Positions 1 to 6,351 of a stretch of DNA of 6,517 nt are shown here, one piece after another. Below the pieces are notes generated by a model that was given only the letters and a program-made list of their open reading frames with translations, did not search any database and had not been told where the DNA came from. The DNA is from Ardenticatenales bacterium (GTDB lineage Bacteria; Chloroflexota; Anaerolineae; Ardenticatenales; Ardenticatenaceae). Each line of letters begins with the position of its first letter. Positions within the stretch are counted from its first letter, which is position 1. The position numbers and the translations under genes are program-made. Location of the stretch: contig JACCSL010000158.1 of assembly GCA_013812995.1 (NCBI GenBank), positions 1 through 6,517 on the forward strand, in the 5' to 3' direction.

Positions 1-520
1 AGCTGAGGAAGGGCGCAAAGGGAATGAGGGACGTGGGAAGCGTGAAACGAATGGTATGGGGATTGACGACCTCCACCTCCACGTTTCGCCAGAGATCCGC
101 CGCTGCCGGGTCGCCCTCGTAGGCGGGATCCTGAATCACCCGGATGGTAAAGGCCACATCCGCCGCCGTGAAGGGAGCCCCATCGTGCCAGAGCACATCT
201 TCCCGCAGGTGGAAGGTATAGCGGCCGCGATTGTCGGAGATGTCCCACGAGGTTGCCAATTCGGCCTCAATCATCCCACTCTCGGTGGCGCGCGTCAGCC
301 TATGAAAGAGAAGCCCGGCCAGGTCATGATCAGCCCTGGTCTGTAGGTAGAGGGGGTTTAGGTTACCGGGATGGGAGGAGATGCCCTCCACGTAGCTCCC
401 TCCCTGCTCGGGGAGCATCACCGTTTGGACTGTGTTGGACAGATAGCCCAGCATGGTCAGCAGCAAGAGGATGCCGCTCAGGGCGATAAGGGCCTGCCAG
501 CGAATATGTTGAATGACCAT
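1..520 (-). CDS. ABC transporter substrate-binding protein, family 5 (peptide/nickel type), N-terminal part
   Basis: Open from an ATG at 520 to the left edge without a stop, giving the first 173 residues; family members usually run to about 500-600, so most of the gene lies outside. Residues 1-9 are short and weakly basic, and 10-26 form one hydrophobic segment. No lipobox cysteine follows, so the protein is anchored by or cleaved at this segment rather than being a classical lipoprotein. Residues 41-60 (GGSYVEG..., NLNPLY) are the usual start of the mature SBP_bac_5 domain. Residues 101-122 carry the family signature, Y-x-F-x-LR followed by WHDGAPFTAADV. Such proteins capture oligopeptides or other solutes outside the membrane and deliver them to a permease; the ligand cannot be told from this part. 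A GAGGA Shine-Dalgarno lies 8-9 bases before the ATG. It follows secG on the same strand across a terminator that leaves almost no space for a private promoter. Confidence 0.88.
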   Translation of the reverse strand, partial: MVIQHIRWQALIALSGILLLLTMLGYLSNTVQTVMLPEQGGSYVEGISSHPGNLNPLYLQTRADHDLAGLLFHRLTRATESGMIEAELATSWDISDNRGRYTFHLREDVLWHDGAPFTAADVAFTIRVIQDPAYEGDPAAADLWRNVEVEVVNPHTIRFTLPTSLIPFAPFLS

Positions 521-538
521 CTACGTCTTCCTCATTAA

Positions 539-567
539 AAAGCACGCGCCCTTCGGGCGCGTACTTT
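539..567 (-). terminator. Rho-independent terminator after secG
   Basis: An inverted repeat pairs AAAG and ACGCGCCC with GGGCGCGT and CTTT around a three-base TTC loop, with a single C/A mismatch between the two blocks. Read on the minus strand it follows the secG stop by 26 bases and runs into five T residues (537-541, overlapping the stem end). The stem is GC-rich and stable. It is also symmetric enough to act on the plus strand, but no plus-strand gene ends here. Confidence 0.85.
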
Positions 568-593
568 AGTCCGAATGTTTCGACGACCCAGCT

Positions 594-818
594 TTAGCCC
601 GTGAAGAGCACCGCGATGAGGTCAAAGACGATCAGGGCGATCATCAGGCCAATCGTGACGTTGAAAAGGGTCTTCTCGACGCCACGGCGCGTACCATACA
701 TGGACTCTCCGCCGCCGAAGAGACCGCCGCTCAGGCCACCGCCCTTGCCCTGCAACAGCACGGCAGCGATGAGCGCGATGGAGAGAACGATGATTGAAAG
801 ATAGACTGCTATGCTCAC
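594..818 (-). CDS. secG: Preprotein translocase subunit SecG
   Basis: A 74-residue protein, the normal length for SecG, the small accessory subunit of the SecYEG channel that aids SecA-driven export across the cytoplasmic membrane. It has the family layout: a first membrane helix (about 3-22), the conserved LLQ (21-23), a glycine-rich cytoplasmic loop (24-37, GKGGGLSGGLFGGG), the TRRG segment (43-46), then a second helix (about 54-72). The start is GTG at 816-818, placed by a GGAG seven bases upstream; there is no ATG in a suitable position. It has its own extended -10 promoter in the 73-base gap after the antiporter gene, and ends in a strong hairpin terminator. SecG is therefore probably mostly a single-gene transcript, with possible read-through into the substrate-binding-protein gene. 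Confidence 0.95.
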   Translation of the reverse strand: MSIAVYLSIIVLSIALIAAVLLQGKGGGLSGGLFGGGESMYGTRRGVEKTLFNVTIGLMIALIVFDLIAVLFTG

Positions 819-861
819 AAGAAAACTCCAACGTGAGAGAAAATAGGAGGGTTAACGGCGA

Positions 862-870
862 ATCATAACA
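862..870 (-). promoter_or_regulatory. Extended -10 promoter for secG
   Basis: On the minus strand the gap between the antiporter stop and secG contains TGTTATGAT, an extended -10 element (TGn plus TATGAT, five of six to TATAAT). No good -35 hexamer stands 16-18 bases upstream, where there is a run of T residues; extended -10 promoters often do without one. Predicted transcription start is near 855, giving a leader of about 37 bases before the GTG. Confidence 0.45.
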
Positions 871-891
871 CAGGTGGGATTGTAAAAAAAA

Positions 892-1956
892 TCAGATGAA
901 GAAGAAGCCGAAGGCGAACATGACATAGACCGCCAGAAGCTGTGCTCCTTCAAGCCAGTTGGACTCCCCATCCTGGGAGGCAAAAGTCGCGATGATAGAG
1001 GATGCCGCGAGGGCAATCAACTCGAAGTTGGTGAAGACCAGATTCATTGGGCCTGGCCCCACGAAGAGCGAGATGAAGACCAGCAGGGGAGCCACGAACA
1101 GCGCAATCTGCATTGAGGAGCCCAGCGAGATGGCGAGGCTCAACTCCATCTTGTTCTTGTAGGCGGCTGTGACACCGACGAGGTGCTCGGCCACGTTGCC
1201 CACCAGGGGGATGAGGATGATACCCAGGAAAAACTCGGAGAGCCCCCAGGCCGCGACAACCTCCTCGACGGAGCCGACCAGCACCTCGGAGAGGAAGACA
1301 ACGCCAAGCGTCGCAGCCACGAGGATCCCAGAGGCGACCGGGACCGTCCACTTGGCAACGTGGGGCTCATTGTGATCGATCCCGGTCTCGACATGGGGGG
1401 CCTCCGACTCATGGGTGAAACTGTAGACCAGGTACAACCCATAGAGCAGGATCATCACCGCCCCCACCTCCTTGCTGAGCGTCAGAACGTTGGAGGCATC
1501 GCCGATGGAGCGGACAAAGAGGGTGGGAATCGCGAGGGCGATGATCGCCAGGGTCATCTGCGTGGCAGCCAGCCCCGTGACGCGGCGATCAAAATGTTGA
1601 GTGCCATTTTTCAGGCCGCCGAGCAGGAGACTGGCTCCCAGGATCAGAAGCAGGTTTCCTAGAATCGAGCCAGTAATAGAAGCCTTCACCAGTTCGACCA
1701 GCCCCTTCTGGAGGGCGACAATCGTGATGATAAGCTCTGCCGCGTTCCCCAATGTGGCATTGAGAAGCCCACCGATACGGGGACCGGTGTGGATCGCCAA
1801 TTCCTCTGTTGCCTCGCCCAGCAAGCCGGCCAGCGGAATCAGCCCCACCGCCGCCAGGCCAAGGGCGAGGGTAGGGGTCAGGAAGTGGAAGATTTCACCT
1901 AGAGCGACAATAGGAATAACAATCAGGAAGAAGTAGACGATTTTCTTGAAATCCAC
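892..1956 (-). CDS. Calcium/proton exchanger (CAX family, CaCA superfamily)
   Basis: A 354-residue, very hydrophobic protein with about 11 membrane helices, the normal size for bacterial CAX antiporters, which export Ca2+ from the cytoplasm in exchange for H+. Both internal repeats carry the family's ion-binding motif: GNAAEL at 70-75 (acidic residue E74) and GNVAEH at 253-258 (E257). The C-terminal DGESNWLEGAQLL (329-341) is also typical. The central loop between the halves (about 181-200) is rich in acidic and histidine residues, matching the acidic motif known from CAX proteins. The start is GTG at 1954-1956: an in-frame TGA lies six codons upstream with no other start codon between, and GAGGA sits about 10 bases before the GTG. 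The lipid-kinase gene ends 41 bases upstream on the same strand with no terminator, so the two are probably co-transcribed. Cation specificity beyond the family assignment is not provable from sequence. Confidence 0.93.
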   Translation of the reverse strand: MDFKKIVYFFLIVIPIVALGEIFHFLTPTLALGLAAVGLIPLAGLLGEATEELAIHTGPRIGGLLNATLGNAAELIITIVALQKGLVELVKASITGSILGNLLLILGASLLLGGLKNGTQHFDRRVTGLAATQMTLAIIALAIPTLFVRSIGDASNVLTLSKEVGAVMILLYGLYLVYSFTHESEAPHVETGIDHNEPHVAKWTVPVASGILVAATLGVVFLSEVLVGSVEEVVAAWGLSEFFLGIILIPLVGNVAEHLVGVTAAYKNKMELSLAISLGSSMQIALFVAPLLVFISLFVGPGPMNLVFTNFELIALAASSIIATFASQDGESNWLEGAQLLAVYVMFAFGFFFI

Positions 1957-1997
1957 GATATCTCAGTTCCTCAGGAAGAATAGGATGGAACGACGGC

Positions 1998-2960
1998 TCA
2001 GCCTGTGGGCTCGGGGGCCGCTGAGGCAATCATCAGCGAGGTGGGCTCGCTCATTGGCCCGGCCATCTCCCGGGGAACAATGATGCGGACAGCCTTATGA
2101 ACCACACTAAAGGTCATGGGGGTGTGGCCTATCGGCTCCGCATCGACATGCACCGGCAGCGGCGGAACAGATTGAACATGAATTTCCTTACCGCGCAAAA
2201 ACTCGACCTCTGGGTCCCGCATGTGCTGGCCCAGGACAATAGCAATGGCTTGGCGTAGAATATGGGGCCACTGGCGACCTGCGAAGATGCCGATATCCAG
2301 CATACCATCCGTGACGCTGGCATTGACGGCCAGGGGGACCAGGGCATAGAGTTTGGAATTGCTGATGGTTACCAGCCAGCCATTGCGCGTGATTTCCTCG
2401 CCATCGATGATGATTCTGACCCGTGCCCCCCGGTACTTGAGTGCCTCGTACACGGCGGTCCACGCATAGGCCAGCGCGCCCAGAGAGCGTTTGAAACGCA
2501 GATCGATATGGCGGGTGACATGGGCATCGAATCCCACACCCGACATGAGTAGAAAATAGCGATCTCCCGCCTTCCCCACGTCGATGGGCAACGTGACGCC
2601 ATTGACCAGTACCTCCCCCGCGCGCTCAAGATTTGCGCCCAGCAGGGAGACATTGCTGATGCCGCTCTCGCGCGCCCAGACATTGGCAGTCCCCGTCGGG
2701 AGGATGCCCAGCCGAACCTGTGGCTGACCGATAAGGGCCTGGAGCACGCCGTTGATCGTACCGTCGCCTCCCGCCGCAATGACTACCTCGGCCCCAGCCG
2801 CGACGGCCTGCCGCGCCAGCGCCGTGGCCGAGATATCTGGCGTGGTTTCCTTCCACTCGACAGACCAGCCCTGCTCGGTCAGGTAGCCGACCACATTGTG
2901 TAGAGGCGTGCGCATCTCGCGCTGACCGGCGACAGGATTGAAGATCAGTGTTGCTCTCAT
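1998..2960 (-). CDS. Diacylglycerol kinase-family lipid kinase (YegS/BmrU/Rv2252 type)
   Basis: A 320-residue protein of the usual length for bacterial DAGK_cat proteins, soluble or peripheral enzymes that transfer phosphate from a nucleotide to diacylglycerol or a related lipid. Visible motifs in order: NPVAG (8-12), the nucleotide-binding GGDGTIN (64-70), LPTGTANV (87-94), SGVGFDA (140-146), DGMLDI (218-223) and the C-terminal VHVDAEPIG (270-278). The third motif reads Asn-Val where the classical enzymes have Asn-Asp. The last 20 or so residues (from about 300) are a low-complexity tail. The start is ATG at 2958-2960; no in-frame start lies nearby upstream and there is no clear Shine-Dalgarno, only a T-rich run. 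It appears to be the first gene of a unit with the downstream Ca2+/H+ antiporter. The exact lipid substrate (diacylglycerol, phosphatidylglycerol or a sphingoid-like lipid) cannot be told. Confidence 0.92.
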   Translation of the reverse strand: MRATLIFNPVAGQREMRTPLHNVVGYLTEQGWSVEWKETTPDISATALARQAVAAGAEVVIAAGGDGTINGVLQALIGQPQVRLGILPTGTANVWARESGISNVSLLGANLERAGEVLVNGVTLPIDVGKAGDRYFLLMSGVGFDAHVTRHIDLRFKRSLGALAYAWTAVYEALKYRGARVRIIIDGEEITRNGWLVTISNSKLYALVPLAVNASVTDGMLDIGIFAGRQWPHILRQAIAIVLGQHMRDPEVEFLRGKEIHVQSVPPLPVHVDAEPIGHTPMTFSVVHKAVRIIVPREMAGPMSEPTSLMIASAAPEPTG

Positions 2961-2997
2961 AAAAAAATGCCATTGGGTGGGGTTGAAACATCTGGGA

Positions 2998-3027
2998 ATT
3001 ATAGGAGCAGCCAGAGTGCGGCGGCAA
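2998..3027 (-). promoter_or_regulatory. Sigma-70-type promoter for the lipid kinase/antiporter unit
   Basis: On the minus strand TTGCCG (plus 3022-3027; four of six to TTGACA) and a perfect TATAAT (plus 2998-3003) are separated by 18 bases. Predicted start near 2990 leaves a leader of about 30 bases before the ATG at 2960. Position directly upstream of the gene and the consensus -10 support it. Confidence 0.6.
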
Positions 3028-3083
3028 TTCCTAACTAGATTCCTTATCTTGCACGCGGCGTGCCAGCAGCGGAAGGGAGAGGC

Positions 3084-3112
3084 TTGTTGGAGCCCGCGCG
3101 GTTGGTTACAAT
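3084..3112 (+). promoter_or_regulatory. Sigma-70-type promoter for the Ser/Thr kinase gene
   Basis: TTGTTG (3084-3089, three of six to the -35 consensus) and TACAAT (3107-3112, five of six to the -10) are separated by exactly 17 bases. Predicted transcription start is near 3119, about 32 bases before the GTG at 3151. It faces away from the lipid-kinase promoter some 60-80 bases to its left. Confidence 0.5.
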
Positions 3113-3150
3113 GACATGATGAATCTACAAAAACAAGAAGGTGGGCGACC

Positions 3151-4287
3151 GTGACTGAGAAGCTAGATGAGCGCTATCAGCTCTACGAGCGGCTAGGTGA
3201 GGGCGGAATGGCCGAGGTCTTCCGCGCGGAGGATCTGCGGCTGGGCCGCGAGGTTGCCGTGAAGGTACTGCGTCCCCAGTACGCCAACGAGAAGAGCTTT
3301 CTGGACCGCTTCATCAACGAGGCGCGCTCGATGGCGGGCTTCAGCCACCCCAACGTGGTCAATGTGTATGATGTGGGGCGGGATGGGCAGCGATACTACA
3401 TCGTCATGGAATATGTGCCTGGGGAAGATCTGCGGCGCACGCTGGAGCGTAATGGCTCGCTGCCGATGAAGCAGGCGATTGACATCGCGCGGCAGATGGC
3501 CCAGGGCATTGGCTATGCTCACCGCAAGGGGCTGGTACACCGGGACATCAAGCCGGGCAACATCCTGATTACGCCGACAGGCGAGGTCAAGGTCGCCGAT
3601 TTTGGCATTGCCAAGGCGATGGCGAGCGTGGGGTTCACAGAGCCGGGCATTGTGTGGGGTACCACGGCCTATCTCTCGCCCGAGCAGGTGCGCGGGGAGG
3701 TCGCCACGGCCGCCAGCGATGTGTATGCGATGGGCGTGGTGCTCTACGAGGTGCTTACCGGCTATCCCCCATTTCAGGGCGAGGACCGGGTTGCCATCGC
3801 CCTCAAGCACCTGAACGAGACCCCGCCGCCCTTCCCCGACACGCTCCAGTTGCCACGGGGCGTCGAGTTTCTGGTGCGTAAGGCACTCTCCAAGAGCCCG
3901 GCGGAGCGCTTTGCCAATGCGGACGAGATGGCGCGCTCGCTGGGCGAATACCTGCGAGCGGGGGCAGATGCCACCGTCTCGCGACCCATCGTTCCTCCCT
4001 CCTCCCCCACGATTCTTCCCAAAGCGCGTGAGCCAGAGCCGCGCCGCGAGCCCGCTCCCCGTGTCCCGCTTCCGGCCCCCACACAGGCGGAAGAGGCGGC
4101 GGGGCGGCTACGGGCACAACGCACGGAGCGTCCGACCGGGATGGCCCCCCACACCCGTACGACCTCCGTATCGGCCCAGCCGGGCATCGATTGGGTCGCA
4201 GTGCTGCTGGCTCTGCTGGCGGCGCTCTCGCTCCTCGGGCTGATTCCCCTTTATCTGCAGGTCTTCAGTGTGGTCAACCTTTTCTAA
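3151..4287 (+). CDS. Membrane-anchored Hanks-type serine/threonine protein kinase (PknB-like, no PASTA domain)
   Basis: A 378-residue protein. Residues 9-268 are a complete eukaryotic-like kinase domain: glycine loop GEGGMAEVF (16-24), ATP-binding lysine K38 in VAVK, helix-C glutamate E57, catalytic loop HRDIKPGN (130-137, base D132), Mg-binding DFG (150-152), SPE (176-178) in place of APE, structural D190 and R253. All catalytic residues are present, so it should be active; the Arg before the catalytic Asp marks it as an RD kinase, normally switched on by activation-loop phosphorylation. Residues 270-345 are a Pro/Arg-rich linker. One membrane helix (about 348-370) ends only a few residues before the stop, so there is no extracellular sensor such as PASTA repeats. 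The start is GTG at 3151, set by AAGGTGG (3138-3144) six bases upstream; nearby ATGs at 3111-3121 are out of frame. It has its own promoter and precedes ftsH by 86 bases. Substrates are unknown. Confidence 0.93.
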   Translation: MTEKLDERYQLYERLGEGGMAEVFRAEDLRLGREVAVKVLRPQYANEKSFLDRFINEARSMAGFSHPNVVNVYDVGRDGQRYYIVMEYVPGEDLRRTLERNGSLPMKQAIDIARQMAQGIGYAHRKGLVHRDIKPGNILITPTGEVKVADFGIAKAMASVGFTEPGIVWGTTAYLSPEQVRGEVATAASDVYAMGVVLYEVLTGYPPFQGEDRVAIALKHLNETPPPFPDTLQLPRGVEFLVRKALSKSPAERFANADEMARSLGEYLRAGADATVSRPIVPPSSPTILPKAREPEPRREPAPRVPLPAPTQAEEAAGRLRAQRTERPTGMAPHTRTTSVSAQPGIDWVAVLLALLAALSLLGLIPLYLQVFSVVNLF

Positions 4288-4312
4288 ACTCTTTTATTTG
4301 CGGCAACGTTTT

Positions 4313-4321
4313 TGCTATACT
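4313..4321 (+). promoter_or_regulatory. Extended -10 promoter for ftsH
   Basis: TGCTATACT is a TGn extended -10 with TATACT (five of six to consensus). A weak -35-like TTTATT (4293-4298) stands 17 bases upstream. Predicted start near 4328 gives a leader of about 46 bases. No terminator hairpin is visible after the kinase stop at 4287, so ftsH may also receive read-through from the kinase gene. I see no CIRCE element or other heat-shock operator. Confidence 0.5.
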
Positions 4322-4362
4322 TTTGCCACTTGATAGACCCTTTTACCTCATAAATTCATGCG

Positions 4363-4369
4363 AAGGAGA
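4363..4369 (+). promoter_or_regulatory. Ribosome binding site fixing the ftsH GTG start
   Basis: AAGGAGA ends four bases before GTG at 4374 and is the strongest Shine-Dalgarno in the window. The overlapping ATG at 4372 is followed at once by TGA in its own frame, so only the GTG can start FtsH here. This site argues against the longer reading that begins at TTG 4191 inside the kinase gene. Confidence 0.85.
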
Positions 4370-4373
4370 CGAT

Positions 4374-6299
4374 GTGAGACAAGGATGGGCAAAAAACGCC
4401 TTGGTCTACCTTCTGATTCTCGTCACGTTGGTGGCGCTGTTCTACAATCTTGTGGCTCCCCCATCACGCGTGCAGACAGAGAACATTAGCCAGGTTGTCA
4501 CCGAGATTCGGAACGGCAACGTCGAAAAGATCGAAGTCGAGGGCGATGAGCTTCTGGTTCAGTTGGCAAGCTCCAACGAACCGATTCGCGCCCTGAAAGA
4601 GCCGGATGTTGGGCTACCGGAGTTTCTGGAGTCGATGGGACTAGCTCCCGAGCAAATCCAGGCAGCCAATATCCAGTATAAGGCTCCCTCCCAGGGAAGC
4701 GTCATCATGCCGATCCTCCTGTCGTTCCTGCCCCTGTTGATCTTTGGGGGTTTCCTCTTCTTCATGCTGCGGCAGGCACAGGGCTCGAACAACCAGGCCA
4801 TGAGCTTTGGGAAGTCGCGCGCGCGCCTGTTCACCAGCGACAAGCCAACCGTCACGTTCATGGATGTGGCCGGCGTGGAAGAGGCAAAGGAAGAGCTGGC
4901 GGAGATTGTGGAGTTTCTCAAGGAACCGGAAAAGTTCGTGGCGCTGGGGGCGCGCATCCCCAAGGGTGTGCTGATGGTCGGCCCGCCCGGTACCGGCAAG
5001 ACCCTTTTGGCGCGCGCGGTCGCGGGCGAGGCGGGCGTGCCCTTCTTCTCGATCTCGGGCTCCGAGTTCGTGGAGATGTTCGTGGGCGTCGGGGCCAGCC
5101 GCGTGCGCGACCTCTTCGAGCAGGCCAAGCGCAACGCGCCCTGTATCATCTTCATCGATGAGATCGACGCGGTGGGCCGCCAGCGCGGCGCAGGTCTTGG
5201 TGGTTCACACGATGAGCGCGAGCAGACGCTCAATCAGATTCTCGTCGAGATGGACGGCTTTGACTCCGAGACGAACATCATCATCATCGCAGCCACCAAC
5301 CGCCCCGACATCCTGGACCCCGCGCTGCTGCGCCCCGGTCGCTTTGACCGCCGCGTGACGCTGGACCGCCCCGACCTGAACGGTCGCCGCTCGATTCTGG
5401 ATGTTCACACGCGCGGTAAGCCACTGGCGAAGGATGTGGATCTCCATATCATCGCTCAGGGCACACCCGGGTTCAGTGGGGCCGACATCGAAAACCTGGT
5501 GAATGAGGCGGCAATTCTGACCGCGCGCCGCAACAAGAAGGCCATCACGATGAGCGAGTTGCAGGAGGCAATCGAGCGGGTGCTCCTTGGCCCCGAGCGC
5601 AAGAGTCGCCTCATCTCGGCCAGCGAGAAGAAGATTATCGCCTATCACGAGGCAGGACACGCCATCGTCAAGCATTTCCTGCCGCTCTGCAATCCGGTGC
5701 ACAAGATTACAATCATCTCGCGCGGGATGGCGGGCGGCTATGTGCTGGCGCTGCCCACTGAGGAGCAATTCTTCACGCGCCGCGCCAAGTTCATGGATGA
5801 GCTGGCTGGCATCCTGGGCGGACGGGTGTCGGAGGAGATTGTCTTTGGCAATGTGACCACCGGGGCCTCCAATGACCTGGAGCGTGGTACTGGCATGGCC
5901 CGGGCGATGGTCACCCGCTATGGCATGAGTGATAAGCTGGGACCGATGACCTTCGGGGAGCGGGAGGAGCTGATCTTCCTGGGGCGCGAGATTTCCGAGC
6001 AGCGCAACTACTCGGAGGATGTCGCCGAGCAGATCGACGATGAGGTTCGCGTGATCATGGATGAGGCCTATGTCCGTGCGCGGCAGGTGCTCACCGAGCA
6101 TACCGAGCACCTGCATCTTCTGGCGAAGACGTTACTGGAGAAGGAAACGATGTCGCGCGACGAGTTCGTGGCGCTGATGAAGGGGGAGCTCCCTCCCCCA
6201 CCGCGCACGGCCCCTCGCCCGCCCACGCAGCAGCCGCGCGCCAGCGGTGAGGGGGATCTGTCGAACGGGGATATTTCCTTCAGCCCCGCACCCGCCTAG
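4374..6299 (+). CDS. ftsH: ATP-dependent zinc metalloprotease FtsH
   Basis: 641 residues, normal for FtsH, the hexameric membrane-bound AAA+ protease that extracts and degrades misassembled membrane proteins and some cytosolic regulators. Order: membrane helix 1 (about 9-27), periplasmic domain (28-108), helix 2 (111-131), AAA+ module (about 160-405), peptidase domain (about 410-605). Seen motifs: Walker A GPPGTGKT (203-210), pore loop MFVG (235-238), Walker B IIFIDE (258-263), the second region of homology with arginine fingers R320 and R323, the zinc-binding HEAGH (425-429) and the third zinc ligand D501 in ASNDLERGT. Everything needed for activity is present. Residues 606-641 form a proline-rich, probably disordered tail. 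The true start is GTG 4374, set by AAGGAGA; the frame stays open 61 codons further upstream to a TTG at 4191, but that extension overlaps the kinase gene and would sit before the first membrane helix. The tilS and hpt genes that precede ftsH in many bacteria are absent here. Confidence 0.97.
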   Translation: MRQGWAKNALVYLLILVTLVALFYNLVAPPSRVQTENISQVVTEIRNGNVEKIEVEGDELLVQLASSNEPIRALKEPDVGLPEFLESMGLAPEQIQAANIQYKAPSQGSVIMPILLSFLPLLIFGGFLFFMLRQAQGSNNQAMSFGKSRARLFTSDKPTVTFMDVAGVEEAKEELAEIVEFLKEPEKFVALGARIPKGVLMVGPPGTGKTLLARAVAGEAGVPFFSISGSEFVEMFVGVGASRVRDLFEQAKRNAPCIIFIDEIDAVGRQRGAGLGGSHDEREQTLNQILVEMDGFDSETNIIIIAATNRPDILDPALLRPGRFDRRVTLDRPDLNGRRSILDVHTRGKPLAKDVDLHIIAQGTPGFSGADIENLVNEAAILTARRNKKAITMSELQEAIERVLLGPERKSRLISASEKKIIAYHEAGHAIVKHFLPLCNPVHKITIISRGMAGGYVLALPTEEQFFTRRAKFMDELAGILGGRVSEEIVFGNVTTGASNDLERGTGMARAMVTRYGMSDKLGPMTFGEREELIFLGREISEQRNYSEDVAEQIDDEVRVIMDEAYVRARQVLTEHTEHLHLLAKTLLEKETMSRDEFVALMKGELPPPPRTAPRPPTQQPRASGEGDLSNGDISFSPAPA

Positions 6300-6315
6300 T
6301 CGTTTCAACTCACAA

Positions 6316-6348
6316 AAAAGCGCCCTGCCAAAATGGCAGGGCGCTTTT
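6316..6348. terminator. Bidirectional intrinsic terminator between ftsH and the convergent gene
   Basis: A perfect 15-base-pair inverted repeat: AAAAGCGCCCTGCCA pairs with TGGCAGGGCGCTTTT around an AAA loop. On the plus strand it follows the ftsH stop by 16 bases and runs into CTTTTGTTTT. On the minus strand it lies directly after the stop codon of the convergent gene (6352-6354) and runs into six T residues. It can therefore end transcripts from both sides. Confidence 0.92.
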
Positions 6349-6351
6349 GTT

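Noticed and set aside
56..489. Open frames on the plus strand over the left end
   Set aside because: They overlap the minus-strand binding protein, whose family signature WHDGAPFTAADV is clear; the plus-strand products have no features.
521..535. Five-codon reading frame ATG-AGG-AAG-ACG-TAG ending directly at the start of the binding-protein gene (minus strand)
   Set aside because: It has no ribosome site of its own, includes the downstream gene's Shine-Dalgarno, and is short enough to be chance.
884..920. Eight T residues (minus strand) right after the antiporter stop codon, as a possible terminator
   Set aside because: The only hairpin before it is a three-pair GCC-TTC-GGC inside the coding end, too far away and too weak. 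The run may only be part of the secG promoter region.
1183..1662. A 159-codon open frame on the plus strand
   Set aside because: It is antisense to the Ca2+/H+ antiporter; its charged, Gly/Asp-rich product is typical of the complement of a membrane-protein gene.
3193..3810. A 205-codon open frame on the minus strand
   Set aside because: It is antisense to the kinase domain, whose motifs are complete on the plus strand; the reverse product is His/Arg-rich and matches nothing.
4330..4356. Second possible promoter before ftsH (TTGATA and TAAATT)
   Set aside because: The spacing of 15 bases is poor, the -10 is weak, and the extended -10 at 4313-4321 is better.
5205..6116. A 303-codon open frame on the minus strand
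   Set aside because: It lies wholly antisense to the peptidase and AAA+ parts of ftsH, has no recognisable domain, and is explained by the GC-rich codon use of the real gene.
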